Source of the DNA: Metaphire vulgaris
Lineage: Eukaryota > Annelida > Clitellata > Crassiclitellata > Megascolecidae
Assembly: GCA_018105865.1 (NCBI GenBank)
Contig: CM030835.1
Location: 21,217,024-21,281,023 of the forward strand
Direction of reading: 5' to 3'
Length of the DNA: 64,000 nucleotides
A program made the translations under genes and the position numbers. Every line of letters begins with the position of its first letter. The stretch's first letter is position 1. The notes under the pieces were generated by a model, which saw only the letters and a list, made by a program, of their open reading frames with translations, was not told the DNA's origin and searched no databases. This document shows, piece after piece, positions 53,841 through 64,000 of this stretch.

Positions 53841-55131
53841 CAGTGTTGGGTAAGTTACTTTTTATTTGTAACTAGATACAGTTACAAGATACTTTTTAAA
53901 AAAGTAACTAGTTACAGTTACTTGAGGAGTAACTAGTTACAGTTACAGTTACTTGTAGTCAAAAATACATTACAATATAGTACCAGTTGTCGAATAACAA
54001 TTCTTATACGTACAGTTTCATTTCGTTAGTTTTGTTAATGATAAATAATAAATACATAAATAAATAAATTATAAAATAGTAAAATAATAAATATAATTAA
54101 TTTTAAATTTTATTTTATAGTTAGTCCTACAAATTACAATATGTAACATAAGTTACTCAGTCACACAACAGACATAAAATTCGTCAATAAATATTCTGCG
54201 TCATTTTGACGTGCCTACGTACTAATAGGCAGTGGTATGCCAAGGAGTGGTAATGCCCGGGGCTAAAGTCATATTGGATGCCCCTGACGAGCAAAAACCA
54301 AAAATATCCCCCATATAATTTGTATAATTTGGGTGCCCCATTATCTGGTGTGGATGCCCATGCAAAATCCATCATTGTAAGGGTTTTCATGTAAAAAGTA
54401 TTTGACGAGCAAAATAGGTGCCCGGAGTCTTTTTGTTTGCCCCATCTGAATCTGATGGATGCCCGGAACTCTGGGCCACTGCCCCACCGCCCCTTCTGCA
54501 CGCCAGTGCTATTAGGAGGCAAAATGGTTAATAAACCGACTGAATATTAGTCAAGCCATGCGATTGAATAGAAATAATGATATTACTGTACCTCAACATG
54601 CTTCCATAAATTTGATGTACTGCTTTTCGAAACGCTTATGTGTTTTTCTTCTGTTCGCAGAGAATGCATTGGACCGAAATGTTTCTTCCGTTTTCCCCAA
54701 TCGTTTAAAAATTTTTTTCCAAAAACTTTTTCCAATAAAGTCAGACATTTCTCAGCAATAACTGCAAGCACACACGTGCCAATAGCTAAGCAAAGAAAGA
54801 ACTGACCGCGAAATGATTCTTAGAAAGAAACATAGATCTTCGCTATTCCTCGGACATGCGGTCCCCAATGCACATTATAAATTTAGAATCTATGTTATCG
54901 TTATCGTCTTGGCGCGCTGCTACTTGCTTCTATTACATTCTAAATTCTATTACAAATACAAAAAGTAACTTGCAAAGTAACTATAAAATATCCGTTACAG
55001 TTCCTCAAAAAAGTAACTAGTTACAGTTACTAGTTACATCACAAAAATGTATCTAGTTACAGTTACAGTTACTGATTTGGTAACTAAGTTACAGTAACTT
55101 AGTTACAGTAACTCGTTATTACCCAACACTG
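53841..55131. mobile_element. hAT-type element, non-autonomous, 1.29 kb
   Basis: TIRs CAGTGTTGGGTAAGTTACTT and AACTCGTTATTACCCAACAC plus TG, with many AACTAGTTACAGTTAC repeats inside each end. Flanks ACAGCATC and AGAGCATC agree at 7 of 8. There is no transposase gene. A second MITE is nested at 54230-54508. Confidence 0.93.
54230..54508. mobile_element. MITE nested inside the hAT element
   Basis: Ends CAGTGGTATGCCAAGG and CTTCTGCACGCCAGTG, flanked by CTAATAGG and CTATTAGG (7 of 8). Two shared-motif variants (GACGAGCAAAA) lie at 54286 and 54405. Confidence 0.85.
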
Positions 55132-55396
55132 AGAGCATCCATAATAATTCTTATGAACACCTTTTTGCAATGTGAATAGGTTAGTTATAATAACATAGGG
55201 CGGCAATAATCAATGATCATATTCTGAGGCATGTCATGTCATGTTGTGTCAAATCTCCGTCATCGTTTCGTGATGAGATTTAGACGTCCACTATCATCGA
55301 TTCTCTCTGACCTCCATGAACGCTTGTTCACGTGTCTATATTGTAAAATGATCAGATACTCGGGTGTCAGCATCTTGGCTACTCGTTCTCTCCACT
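55132..55396. other. No recognisable feature
   Basis: Nothing beyond short frames was seen. Confidence 0.4.
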
Positions 55397-55501
55397 GGAT
55401 CTGACATATCGCTGTTTTATATATAAAACAGCGATATGTCAGATCCTTTATAAGACAGCAGCATGATTTCATATATGAAATCATGCTGCTGTCTTATAAA
55501 G
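55397..55501. repeat. Two perfect palindromes back to back
   Basis: First: arms 55397-55420 and 55423-55446 (24 bp) around AT. Second: arms 55446-55473 and 55474-55501 (28 bp) with no spacer. They share one base. Both are exact. Either could extrude a cruciform or encode a hairpin RNA. No TIR, target duplication or coding function is visible. Confidence 0.97.
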
Positions 55502-55662
55502 GGCCCCAAAGTGGCGCTGGTTCCGAGATTTGATGTGAATTTACAGGTCGTTCTTTTTCCAACTTCTCAATTGGTTAGTATGCGTATTATGCGTAATAAA
55601 AAAATAAAATTGAAGTAATCGAGGAATGACAAACAGCAACATTTAACAATGATTCTTTAACC

Positions 55663-56378
55663 CAGGGATGGGCAAAGTACGAATGCGGCCCTCGAAGCAC
55701 TTTTGTGCGGCTCCCGACATCGAGAAATACTGCATTAATGTGCAGCCCTCTAAAACATATGAAACATTTGACGCCTCACTGGAAAATCCAGTATTCAAAT
55801 TAGATTTACACTTTGGAACTTGATCGTTAGCTAGAAATTATGCTTTTAATATTTTACTAACTTTTCTTCGACTTTACAGTCTTGGCTTATTTTGACAGTC
55901 TTGGTTTATTAATAATTGCTTACACTACTTGGTCTACTACGACAATTGGTCTACCGACACTTGGTCTACTAAATAATAACACTCAAATCTAGTTCCTTTT
56001 AATCACGCCATAACAGTTTCCCCAGTCTCTGTGCAGTTGAAATTGAAATTATTAGTGTTCCGTGAAATTCAATGATCATTTGGGACATTCGATGTCCAAT
56101 TCGAACATTCAATGTCAGTAGACCAAGTGTCGGTAGACCAATTGTCGTAGTAGACCTATTGTCGGTCGACAAAAAGTCTGTAGACGAAGTGTCGTAGACG
56201 AAAAGTCTGTAGACGAATTGTCGTGGAACCCACTGCACAGTATATAATACGTTATGTTAAAGTCGTTTTGGAAACTAATTAAAAATCTAATTCTAAATTC
56301 CGACAAAATGTGTGCGGCCCTCGACTTTCATCGCAAAAATTTATGCGGCCCTCCGATAAAAATGTGTGCCCATCACTG
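55663..56378. mobile_element. hAT-type element with nested foldback
   Basis: Ends CAGGGATGGGCAAAGTACG and GTGTGCCCATCACTG, with GCGGCCCTC repeats inside both ends, a common hAT end class. Flanking octamers agree only weakly, so it is old. The foldback 55928-56232 lies inside. Confidence 0.75.
55928..56232. repeat. Foldback built from GTCTACxxxGACAAT modules
   Basis: GGTCTACTACGACAATTGGT with CTACCGACACTTGGTCTACT at ~55930-55967 is exactly inverted at ~56116-56154. Right of that, AAGTCTGTAGACGAAGTGTC-type units repeat several times. The modules are 10-16 bp variations on GTAGACxAAxTGTCG. Confidence 0.85.
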
Positions 56379-56649
56379 ATGTAATAGATGCTATTGTATT
56401 AGCAACGCAATTGACACACATTAATTTGTTAACTTGGTTATTAAATAAGTAATGACGTCATCAACTTCCGGTTGCTTGATATTTGTAGGAAATTCAATTC
56501 TGAGTTAGACTGCCACATTTTAAAGTTGTATCTATACCCGAACTTAAGTTATGGCATGCAATTTATGCTGCGGTGTCAAAAATTCAATGAACCCAAGTTC
56601 GCGGACCCGAGCATGCGCGCCGACAGTCCTTACTTTAATGGGTCTATGA
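56379..56649. other. No recognisable feature
   Basis: No repeat end or conserved frame. Confidence 0.4.
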
Positions 56650-57000
56650 CTTAATACTACATACCTAACAACAAACGGTAGGCCCCATGATTAGAAGTTG
56701 CCACCCCAATGCCCTCCAGGGCTTTTTTGTAAAAAAAATATTTTCCGGAACGGGGCAAGATTTCCATTTTGCGTTTCTAAATTCATAAATTTCGGTGATG
56801 ACCTTTTTTAGTCGTTAGAGAAGTTTTGAAGTTTTAAAGTCCGTATAAAACTCACTATTTTCCGGGCGATGACCATTTTTTAGTCGTCACAGCTATTTTT
56901 TAAAAAACAGTCTTCCGATTATCCGGAACGCCGTTCCATCTCGTTCCGGCACAAAAAAGCCCTGCCCCTACCCACTTGCCAAATCCTGGAGCCTCCACTG
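56650..57000. mobile_element. MITE of the 37186 family (left-truncated) with a nested MITE
   Basis: TTAATACTACATACCTAACA and GGCCCCATGATTAGAAGTTG match 37277-37325. The right end is CCTGGAGCCTCCACTG at 57000. It is interrupted by MITE 56717-56964. Confidence 0.8.
56717..56964. mobile_element. Nested hAT-like MITE
   Basis: TIRs CAGGGCTTTTTTGT and ACAAAAAAGCCCTG. Two motif copies (GATGACC/T run/GTCGT) lie at 56794 and 56864, each in the same orientation. The target duplication is unclear because the host sequence is C-rich. Confidence 0.8.
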
Positions 57001-57110
57001 ATCTGAATCTCCATTTTCAATACATACTAATAAAAAGTTCTTAGAACATTGGTAAAACATTCCCGCAGCTATTCCCTATGGCTCAGCTGATGATGTTTTG
57101 AGTCTACCAA

Positions 57111-57499
57111 CTAGAAAGATGCTCGCTTCGCTCGCGCTCGCTTCGCTCGCAGTGCAGGATAATACTAAAACCCAATCATTGAATTCATGCTGCTAAACAA
57201 CGTTTCAATGACGTACATACGCCACGTAGCCAAGCTCTGACGCTGCAACGTACGCTTCGTCAAACGCTTCGCGTGGCCGTTCGCTTCGCGTGGCCGTTCG
57301 CTTCGCGTCGCCGTTCGCTTCGCGAAGCCTAAGATTCCAGAACGACCAATGAGAACGCTCACCCAGCTAACCAATCAGAACTCTTGAAGGTAACGAATGA
57401 GAACGTCACACAGCCAACCAATCAGAACGCTCACACAGCCAACCAATCAGAACGCTTGAAGGTAACAGACGTACAGAGCAAGGATCTTAATATTATACA
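57111..57499 (-). mobile_element. Non-autonomous Helitron, reverse strand
   Basis: On the minus strand it starts TGTATAATATTAAGATCC (second base mutated), carries ACCAATCAGAACGC-type units (plus-strand view), then CGAAGCGAGC arrays. It ends ATCTTTCTAG followed by T. Same family and internal order as 35427-35801. Confidence 0.78.
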
Positions 57500-57948
57500 A
57501 AAAATGCTCGCTTCGCTCACTCTCGCTTCTCTCTTCGCTCGCAGTGCAGGCTCGCTTCGTTCGAGGCAACGAATATTCCAACAAGCAAATTAAACATAAA
57601 CTGCTTACACAAATCGGGTCTAAATGTGCTCTATAAAATTAGACTTAAGAGAAGCGTAACCGCGTCTTTCTAACATTTATAACCGCTGAGATATAGGTGC
57701 TATACGAAGCTCCTATTCACCATTCGGCGCTGCACAAACATACATTTAATTTAACTAATAATCGATGAATAATTAATTCCTTTGCAAGAAACCCGGGGAT
57801 AAAAATTTCAGGAATCGATAGAAACCTAAGGAATTATAAAAAGGGACCTTTAAAGTTTAAAGTACTAAACGGAACATTTGAAACTCATAATGCTAATCTA
57901 TAGGGCATGACGTTGCACATTTGAGTCAAATTGCGGTAGATTTCGGGA

Positions 57949-58290
57949 GAGGAAGGGGATGTATATTCCGGAGGCACACAGCCAAGCACAACCAAAGGGA
58001 TGGTTGGTTGGGAGATGGATGGGGAGAGGGGTGGAGGAAGGGGTTGAAAAGAGGGTTGGGAGGGAAGGGGGTTGGGAAGAGGGGTGGAGGAAGGGGGTTG
58101 GGAGAGGTTTAAGGGGTTGGGAGGGAGAGAGAGGGTTTTGGGGTTGGGAGGAGAGGAAGGGGTTGGAAGAGGGAGGGGTGGATAGAGGGTGGGGGGGAGG
58201 GAAGGGGTGTGGAAGGGAGGGGTTTGTTTGAGAGAGGGATGGGGAGAGGGAAAGGGAACGGGGGTTTGAGCTGCAATTAAGACGCTTCGA
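57949..58290. repeat. G-rich purine tract
   Basis: About 300 bp of GGGGTTGGGAGGGA-like sequence with many runs of three or more G on the plus strand, enough for several potential G-quadruplexes. Reading frames here are compositional artefacts. Confidence 0.85.
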
Positions 58291-58310
58291 ACGCTCCGTT
58301 GATTAGAAAA

Positions 58311-58462
58311 TAATAGACAATGGTTGGCAATGGCAACAGCCTCGTGCACAGCCCAGGACAGAGGTTACGCAATTCAATTGTTACACAGTTTTGATTAAAC
58401 AATAGACAATGGTTGTCAATGGCAACAGCCTCGTGCACAGCCCAGGACAAAGGTTACGCATT
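58311..58462. repeat. Direct duplication of ~62 bp
   Basis: 58311-58372 and 58401-58462 share AATAGACAATGGTTG-CAATG and CAACAGCCTCGTGCACAGCC with few changes. Lies in the longer Helitron body. Confidence 0.85.
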
Positions 58463-58552
58463 CGACTTCGCAACGTCGATTGGTGACCAATCAGAACGCT
58501 TGAAGGTAACTGATAAACTGGACAAACAGAGCAAGAATCTTAATATTATAAA

Positions 58553-59030
58553 TGTGGCTGCCATTTGAGAATTTCCCAAATAGTTGGCTTCAGCCAAATG
58601 ACGTAATGCCGTCTCCTCTAATAATAACTCTATGTTTGGAATATATATTCTGATCGACGCCATTATGTCTGATGGACAAAAGAATCGTGTTGTTTGAAGT
58701 TAATGCTCTCATTTGTACTTTTGGCGATATTTTCATGTAAGTTTTGGTATCGATCGTAAGTATGTAATGTAAGTTGTGATAGTATTGTGGCGAACCGGGC
58801 CTATCGAGGTGCCTACGCCTCCTTAACTCCAGATGGCTCCGCCCGGTTCGGCGCACACGGGGTTTAGACTCAACTAAAGGCACGTGGTCGTTCGTCTTAG
58901 CTTTTTGGCTAAGATCTCAGGCTCTCTTACTACCACCTGACACTACGCGCACTACTCTGTACTTTCTTTCGACGTTCCACGCTTAGTCCCTTCCTTAAAG
59001 CGTCCTTTCACCTCTATCTATCTGCGCACC
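58553..59030. other. No recognisable feature
   Basis: A minus-strand frame (58590-58883) has no recognised motif. The GAACCGGGC and GCCCGGTTC inverted pair (58794-58858) could form a loose hairpin. Confidence 0.4.
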
Positions 59031-59035
59031 TTACC

Positions 59036-59119
59036 TCACTCCGTGCACTTTGCCTCTCTCCGTGCACCTTACCTCTCTCCGTGCACCTTACCTCTCTCCG
59101 TGCACCTTACCTCTCTCTG
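59036..59119 (+). repeat. 19-bp minisatellite
   Basis: About 4.5 units of CTCTCTCCGTGCACCTTAC, passing into looser CTCGCAATGCAC repeats to ~59230. Because the units are free of stops, all three frames stay open. Confidence 0.92.
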
Positions 59120-59396
59120 CACCTATCGCACCGCCCTACACTCAGTGCCTCTACCGCACCGCTTTACTCTCAGTGCCTTGCACCGCACCTCTCGCAATGC
59201 ACCTCTCGCAATGCACCTCTCGCACCTATACTCTGTACCTGTCGCACCGCCCCTACGGCGCTTCTTCCAAAGTTGCACTTAATCTCAAGGGTGCTTCCTT
59301 AACCTTAGGGTGCACTCTTCCTACGGGTGCATAGGGTGCATATGGTGCATAGTGCACTATCCTTACATGCACTTATATGGACCTTCTTACCATCAC

Positions 59397-59847
59397 CAGT
59401 GTTGCCAGTGAACATTTTGAAGAAAAAACCAGATCGTGCCTTTAAAAATAACCAGAAATAACCAGGTTCCCAAAAAAGGTCGAAAAAGATGATAAAATTC
59501 ATAATAATTGCGACAAAACTGAAATTTTTGGGGAAAATTTTATAGTACAACGTCTCCAGAAAGTCTTGACGAGCAAAAAAGGTCGTCTTGTTGTCTTCTT
59601 GTCTTCAAGCAAGGTAAAGAGGTAAACTTTAAACTTGTAAACTTTTTGCAAGGAAAAAAAGAGTTTTCAACAAGCTGAAAACTGAAAACTCCTAATTTTT
59701 TTCTCACTCTTACTGAGTAAATCAGGCAATTTTTTTAATTTTCGCAGATTTAAAAAATAACCAGATTCCGCCAAAAAAATACCAAATAACCAGACGAGGC
59801 CCAAAAAAACCAGATTGGGTAAAAAATAACCCACACTGGCAACCTTG
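59397..59847. mobile_element. hAT-type MITE with perfect 8-bp target duplication
   Basis: Ends CAGTGTTGCCAGTGAAC and CACACTGGCAACCTTG, flanked exactly by ACCATCAC on both sides. AACCAG repeats recur internally. The shared motif is present at 59565-59590 (CTTGACGAGC, A run, GGTCGTC). Confidence 0.95.
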
Positions 59848-60242
59848 ACCATCACACGCCGCCTCGGCCATCGGTCCTGATCTGTGGCAGAACCGGCTAT
59901 TTATACGATTTCTGCCGCATGCACTCATCCTGCTAGCTCACACTCATCACCGCTCTCTAATTGCTGCGCGCTATTCACTAATCGACTACCACTCAGCCTG
60001 TCTTTCCTTTATGCAATCTATTATTATTATATTGGGCCTGACTACCTATGCGGGCGGCTACCTGTCAAAGGATTAAGCTCATGAATTATTAATGGCTCAC
60101 TTGCGTCTATTGCTACTAAGGGTTCTACAGCTATTATCTAAATTCGCTACAGTATTTGTGTCTTGAAGACGTTTCAAAGGAGGAACGAATGCTATGCATT
60201 TGAATGATTATTTTCATATAGCGCTTTAGTTCTTCTAACCCA
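59848..60242. other. No recognisable feature
   Basis: Nothing beyond short frames was seen. Confidence 0.4.
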
Positions 60243-60441
60243 GCTCCCCGTCCCCAACCCCCGGAAACTGCAAATACCAATATTGTCACAGTGAAATTTG
60301 AAAACCTTGGTAAAATATTAACCGTGACTATTGTGTTTTGCCCCCTAGAAAAAGTTTCTTGGACGCCCATGCCTGGTTCTTGACAATAGGGAATTTCTTA
60401 ATAAACCTGCGTTGATGCTCTTTGCCAAATTACCAGTACCT
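60243..60441. repeat. Inverted partner of 1-201
   Basis: See the entry at 1-201. This copy is complete and continues into the LINE fragment. Confidence 0.9.
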
Positions 60442-60640
60442 TAGTGACTATTCGTCTTGCTTGTTGTAACTCTCATCCGTTTGATATTTCTCAATCCAAC
60501 ATGCTAAACTCCAAGGAATTCAAGATTCACTGGCTCGAGTAGTTGTTAAGAACCGCAAAACCTGAGCAAATAAAGAGCTTCTACTGGCTTCCAGTTTATT
60601 AAATTAAAAAATCCACTTTTAACTGCTAACATCAAACCAA
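60396..60640 (+). mobile_element. 5'-truncated LINE C-type fragment
   Basis: AATAAACCTGCGTTGATGCT, ATTCGTCTTGCTTGTTG and TCACTGGCTCGAGTAGTTG follow LINE C at 50670-50880, with many point changes and no usable frame. Confidence 0.8.
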
Positions 60641-60658
60641 GATACGGACAAATGGGAT

Positions 60659-60991
60659 CAGTAGCGCAGCCAAGGGCGGGTTTAGGGGTTAAAACCCCCT
60701 GGCTGCCGAAGATAAATTGTTTATAATGAATTTCCATACATTTTTTTCGGACGCGGTTTTTTGGGTCAAAAAACTCCCATTAGAGATGTCGACGACCTTT
60801 TTTAGCGTGTCAGGTCATTATTCTGAAAGGAAAACTCTAAACAAAGTATCAGAGGGAAAATGAGAATAACCATTTTTTGCTTTTCAGGACATTTGGAAAG
60901 GAAACAAAACCTTTTTTGCTAGTCAAGATTTTGCGAAGAAGTTGGTTACAAAAACCGAACCCCTTTCCCGGAAATCCTGGCTACGCCACTG
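60659..60991. mobile_element. hAT-type MITE
   Basis: TIRs CAGTAGCGCAGCCAAGG and CCTGGCTACGCCACTG, flanked by AATGGGAT and TATGGGAT (7 of 8). The shared motif is present at 60788-60813. Confidence 0.9.
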
Positions 60992-61197
60992 TATGGGATA
61001 TCTGTTAAATGGGATATCCATTAGGGTTTATTGTCTTTTGACGCGTTGTTGTCAATTATCTAAAATCGTCACAGTAACTGTAATCGTAATTGAAGGCTTT
61101 GTGTTTAGTGCACAAAAACAGAAATGTTAACGCATTGACACATTTCAATCCGATTTTTCACTAATTCACTCGTTAAACTGAATACAGACGAAAATAC

Positions 61198-61355
61198 CAG
61201 TGTTGGAGTTGCAGGGGGTGGGTTGGAGGGGTTGAACCCCCAGCTAATTTTACAACCCTCCCAAAGTCGCATATCAGGTACATTTCATTCATTGAATTTC
61301 AGTCAAATGAACATCTCAACCCCACCCCAGCTCAAATTTCACAACTCCAGCACTG
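61198..61355. mobile_element. 158-bp hAT-like MITE
   Basis: TIRs CAGTGTTGGAGTTGCAGG and CACAACTCCAGCACTG. Flanking octamers agree poorly. No shared motif seen. Confidence 0.65.
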
Positions 61356-61433
61356 ACAAACAGAAACACACATCTAGACTACAACACGTGTGTATGTATT
61401 CTATTCATATAAATATGCTAAACAATTACTTAA

Positions 61434-61500
61434 TTTAATTTAATTAGCTATTTATATTGCGCCTAATCAATTAATGTTAGCAAGCGCATTACAAGTAATA
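61434..61500 (-). repeat. Retroelement 3' end, copy of 4224-4310
   Basis: TTTAATTTAATTAGCTATTT then ATATTGCGCCTAATCAATTA matches the segment nested in the MITE at 4.2 kb. Confidence 0.7.
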
Positions 61501-61605
61501 TCAATTATTATAATTATTATAATTTAATAGTTATAATAATATAATAATTATGTAATTATTATATTATAATTATTATATTATTAATTATATTATAACGCAG
61601 AGTTT
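61500..61605. repeat. AT-rich imperfect palindromic tract
   Basis: AATTATTATA units on both strands. Simple sequence. Confidence 0.8.
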
Positions 61606-62640
61606 TGTTTCTGATGCATCATATATGTCACAAAATATACAATGTTAGTTTTTAATTTAGCGAATATCGGTAACTATTCGCAGCAAAAATAGGAAATAAA
61701 GATAAGACTTTAAAGGTCATCTGATTTACATATTGAATTTCAAAATCTATTAAGAGCTACAGATCCATTGATTGAAAGTGTTCGACTGTAGAATATGCTT
61801 AGTATATTGAAACGCAAAATATTGAAACTGGATACCTGGACCTGTCGAGAGACAGAAACACTGATGATGATTGAAACGCAATAATGAAGTAAATGTTTCA
61901 CGCTCTATAAGGGAGGACTGGTTTTAAGACGCTCCATTATCGCGATTTTGGAATGCGATTATAGAAATGTCTTTAAATTAACCTTCACGCCGAGATCTTC
62001 ATGAAATGCAATTGCTTACGCCATATGTTGATGTTAACAAATTGTGTGATAATGCAAATGAAAGAGATAGAGGACTATGTGTATCAGTTGAAACTTGCTG
62101 TCGTTTCTAATCAATCGAGAATTCAATTCGAACTCTAATTATTATTCGACATCGCCCGGCGATTGGCTTTGACTATTGCTCAATCGAAGAGCGGGTATAT
62201 CTTTACAGCTGAGGCCATCTATTCAACGATTAGCCTATTAGAGTGTTGTTTAAACAAGTGGATTTTCTGGAAATTCGAAATGGATTCGAAGTGTTTCAAC
62301 TCACCTATAGACACTACACAAGCACGCTTGTCAACAGGGTGAGATTTATGGCCTGGTGCAGTGGGGGCACTGGGGAACATGGCGAGCAGTGGGGGTACAT
62401 GACGAGCAGTGGGGTGGGGTGGGAGACATGGGAAATGCATGGTTTAATGCGCATTACTTTGCTCTAATTTTCAAATTTATTTGTATAATTTGTCACACAC
62501 CATTTATTTAAACCATAAATGTAATAGTGCAACTGCAAGTTGCAACAATTGAAAATCTGCAACTAAATTCAAGCAACTGTCATTTAACACTAATACAGAG
62601 TTGTCATGGCAAGAATTGTCGCAGCTGTCTTGTCAGTTTT
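61606..62640. other. No recognisable feature
   Basis: A CAGTGGGGGCACTGGGG stretch at 62358 could be a MITE end, but no partner was found. Confidence 0.4.
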
Positions 62641-62649
62641 TTTGGCCAG

Positions 62650-63060
62650 TTAGTTCATCTGAGGCAGCATGTCGCCCATCGCATACCTATTTTCAACATA
62701 CCAGGCAGGATTGAGCAGTGTTGGGGATGACCCATTAACCTTCACGAAAACAAGTGATGAAAGTGCATGAACACTGAGTTGATTTCTAACTGGTCTAGCA
62801 TTTATATCCATGCACGAGAAACCCCACTCACATTCAGCTGAGGAGATAGGCAGAATTTGAAATCTACTGAGTACTGAAGCAAGCACATTGCCAAGTACTT
62901 TCACATTGTTCTTGTCGGAACTGACCCAAGGCTAGTGACGGATCTACTTTGCACAGTTCTGTTAGGTAAACTATTGCTCTGTCACCAAATAATGATCTGT
63001 CTATTTTATTGTCTGGCCATGACGAAGTTCAAATGATTTAATCAGCAACACATTAAGATA
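62650..63060 (-). pseudogene. hAT transposase C-terminal (dimerisation) region
   Basis: The minus strand reads ILPISSAECEWGFSCMDINA, RPVRNQLSVHALSSLVFVKV and NGSSPTLLNPAWYVENRYAM. This matches the conserved hAT dimerisation block (xxSAxxERxFSxMNxIxxxxRNxLSxxxLSxLxxIxxNG). Upstream, in another frame, RSLFGDRAIVYLTELCKVDP is also plausible hAT sequence. A slip at ~62905 and the absence of the DDE core make it a relic. Confidence 0.8.
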
Positions 63061-64000
63061 AATCTGTCCTCAGTTACCACCGAGCATCAATTTTCATTTC
63101 TTACATGCTTGGCCGAAAAATGTTCTCCCTCTGCTGATGGTGAATGCATTTTCTTGTCACAGTGGTGGGGCAGATTGACTTCTTCGGCTGGGGATGTAAT
63201 TGGGCAGCGGGGAGGAAAATTCCTCCTCCCCTACAAATCACACTCTGCGCCTAGGAAAAAGCAGCTATTACGGTGCTTACTTACGAATGCGTTATATAAA
63301 CTCATGCTTACGGAGTACAATAAACTTTGAATAGAGTAACTTAGAAAGAGACAGTGCTAGTAAGATTGCCATTCGAGAGAGACAAGCAGAGCAACACACC
63401 TGTACAGTGTACAGGACACCTGCATCAATCAGTGAACTGGTTGAGCAATTTCACTGATTGAACACTGCATTTAACTATGCATGCTCGACGATGACTTGCA
63501 CTGTAGGTCTACTGAAGTCACATTGTGGACTTTGTTACTCTTAAATCCTAGTTTATCTTATTAGCCGACTAGACAAGAGCCTCAGAAGAGATTGCATTCG
63601 CCGGGGAGTTTCGTTAGGCCTACCTGTATAGATTGCTAAATATTTAAAAATTATATGCCTAGTTTACCTGTATGTATGCTTGACGATGGACATTGTACTG
63701 AAATCATTCACGTGCCTGAGAACCTTGAAATTCTTAATCTTAATTGCTGATAACACCAGAGGTTGAATAGATATTGCTAGCCAATTCAATGTACGCAAGA
63801 GTCGTCGTTTTACACAGAATAGGCAAAGAAGGTATGAACAATATATTCGATTTGAAATATTTACAAAATAGCCCAGTAAACAATTACTGTTTCCAATACT
63901 ATAATATGATTATAATTTCGATTTTGTATTCGTAAATACAAAAACAGGGCATCGCATGCTCGACACTTTATGAGACAACCAAGAGATATTTTGGCGTCTT
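63061..64000. other. No gene; possible MITE end
   Basis: CAGTGGTGGGGCAGATTGAC at ~63161 resembles a hAT-type left end, without a partner in the window. The remainder is unrecognised. Confidence 0.4.

Larger units (their letters stand above)
57500..58552 (-). mobile_element. Second, longer Helitron directly upstream (reverse strand)
   Basis: The minus-strand start TATAATATTAAGATTCTTGC is at ~58552. The 3' hairpin array (GCGAAGCGAGC) ends against the start of the next copy at 57500, with TTTTTTG in place of CTAG. The body contains the G-rich tract and a duplicated block. This mirrors the head-to-tail pair at 35.4 kb. Confidence 0.55.

Noticed and set aside
55999..56306. Repetitive minus-strand frames (RLFVYDTSSTDF type)
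   Set aside because: Translation of the GTAGAC/TGTCG foldback modules.
57885..58349. 154-codon proline-rich frame on the minus strand
   Set aside because: Complement of the G-rich tract. Composition alone keeps it open.
59043..59334. Three overlapping open frames
   Set aside because: All come from a 19-bp minisatellite lacking stop codons.
58760..60080. Possible LTR of a retrotransposon
   Set aside because: No paired LTR, primer-binding site or gag-pol was found, and the interval contains a minisatellite and a MITE with its own target duplication.

Overview
The window looks like intergenic, transposon-saturated DNA from an invertebrate animal, probably aquatic. The evidence is eukaryotic throughout: several clades of non-LTR retrotransposons (CR1/L2-like and RTE-like), piggyBac, hAT, Tc1/mariner and Helitron relics, a tRNA-derived SINE, and many (TA)n, (TTA)n and (CA)n microsatellites. 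There are no operons, Shine-Dalgarno sites, rRNA genes or convincing tRNA genes. I could not identify the species, and no conserved host gene was recognised. The only host-gene candidate is a terminal exon for a short cysteine-rich peptide near 6.7 kb.

Layout. 0-8 kb: a duplicated edge repeat (inverted partner at 60.2 kb), a piggyBac deletion derivative, a Tc1/mariner foldback MITE, a hAT MITE with a perfect 8-bp target duplication, retroelement 3' ends, and the cysteine-rich exon with its poly(A) signal. 8-15.3 kb: a broken CR1-like LINE (A), then two further CR1/L2-like fragments. 15.3-25 kb: two dispersed duplications (6.9/19.4 kb and 16.6/24.0 kb), a piggyBac C-terminus, and an element bounded by inverted repeats next to (TA)n tracts that encodes an uncharacterised transposase-like protein. 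25-29.1 kb: a second, heavily disrupted copy of that protein gene, interrupted by a SINE which is itself split by a piggyBac element at TTAA. 29.1-32.8 kb: a near full-length CR1/L2-like LINE (B) with a 2A-like motif near its N-terminus. 33-42 kb: nested hAT-type MITEs, a Helitron followed directly by a second 5' end, and a LINE A copy split by an RTE-like element. 42.8-43.4 kb: an array of alternating palindromes. 43.6-45.5 kb: a little-damaged RTE-like LINE. 48.7-51.3 kb: LINE C, with a 692-codon open reading frame. 51-64 kb: more MITEs, paired perfect palindromes, a reverse-strand Helitron pair, G-rich and minisatellite DNA, and a hAT transposase C-terminus.

How the parts fit together. Autonomous families supply enzymes (LINE reverse transcriptases, piggyBac, hAT and the unclassified protein) and non-autonomous passengers use them. 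More than a dozen TIR elements starting CAG and ending CTG carry 8-bp target duplications typical of hAT. Most share a short internal hairpin-like motif (GACGACC, T run, GCTCGTC). Retroelement 3' ends from different families share a GCGCTATA-like core followed by family-specific microsatellite tails. Insertion order can be read at several nested loci.

Limits. All alignments were done by eye. Boundaries of diverged elements are approximate, and clade names for the LINEs rest on motif recognition rather than phylogeny.
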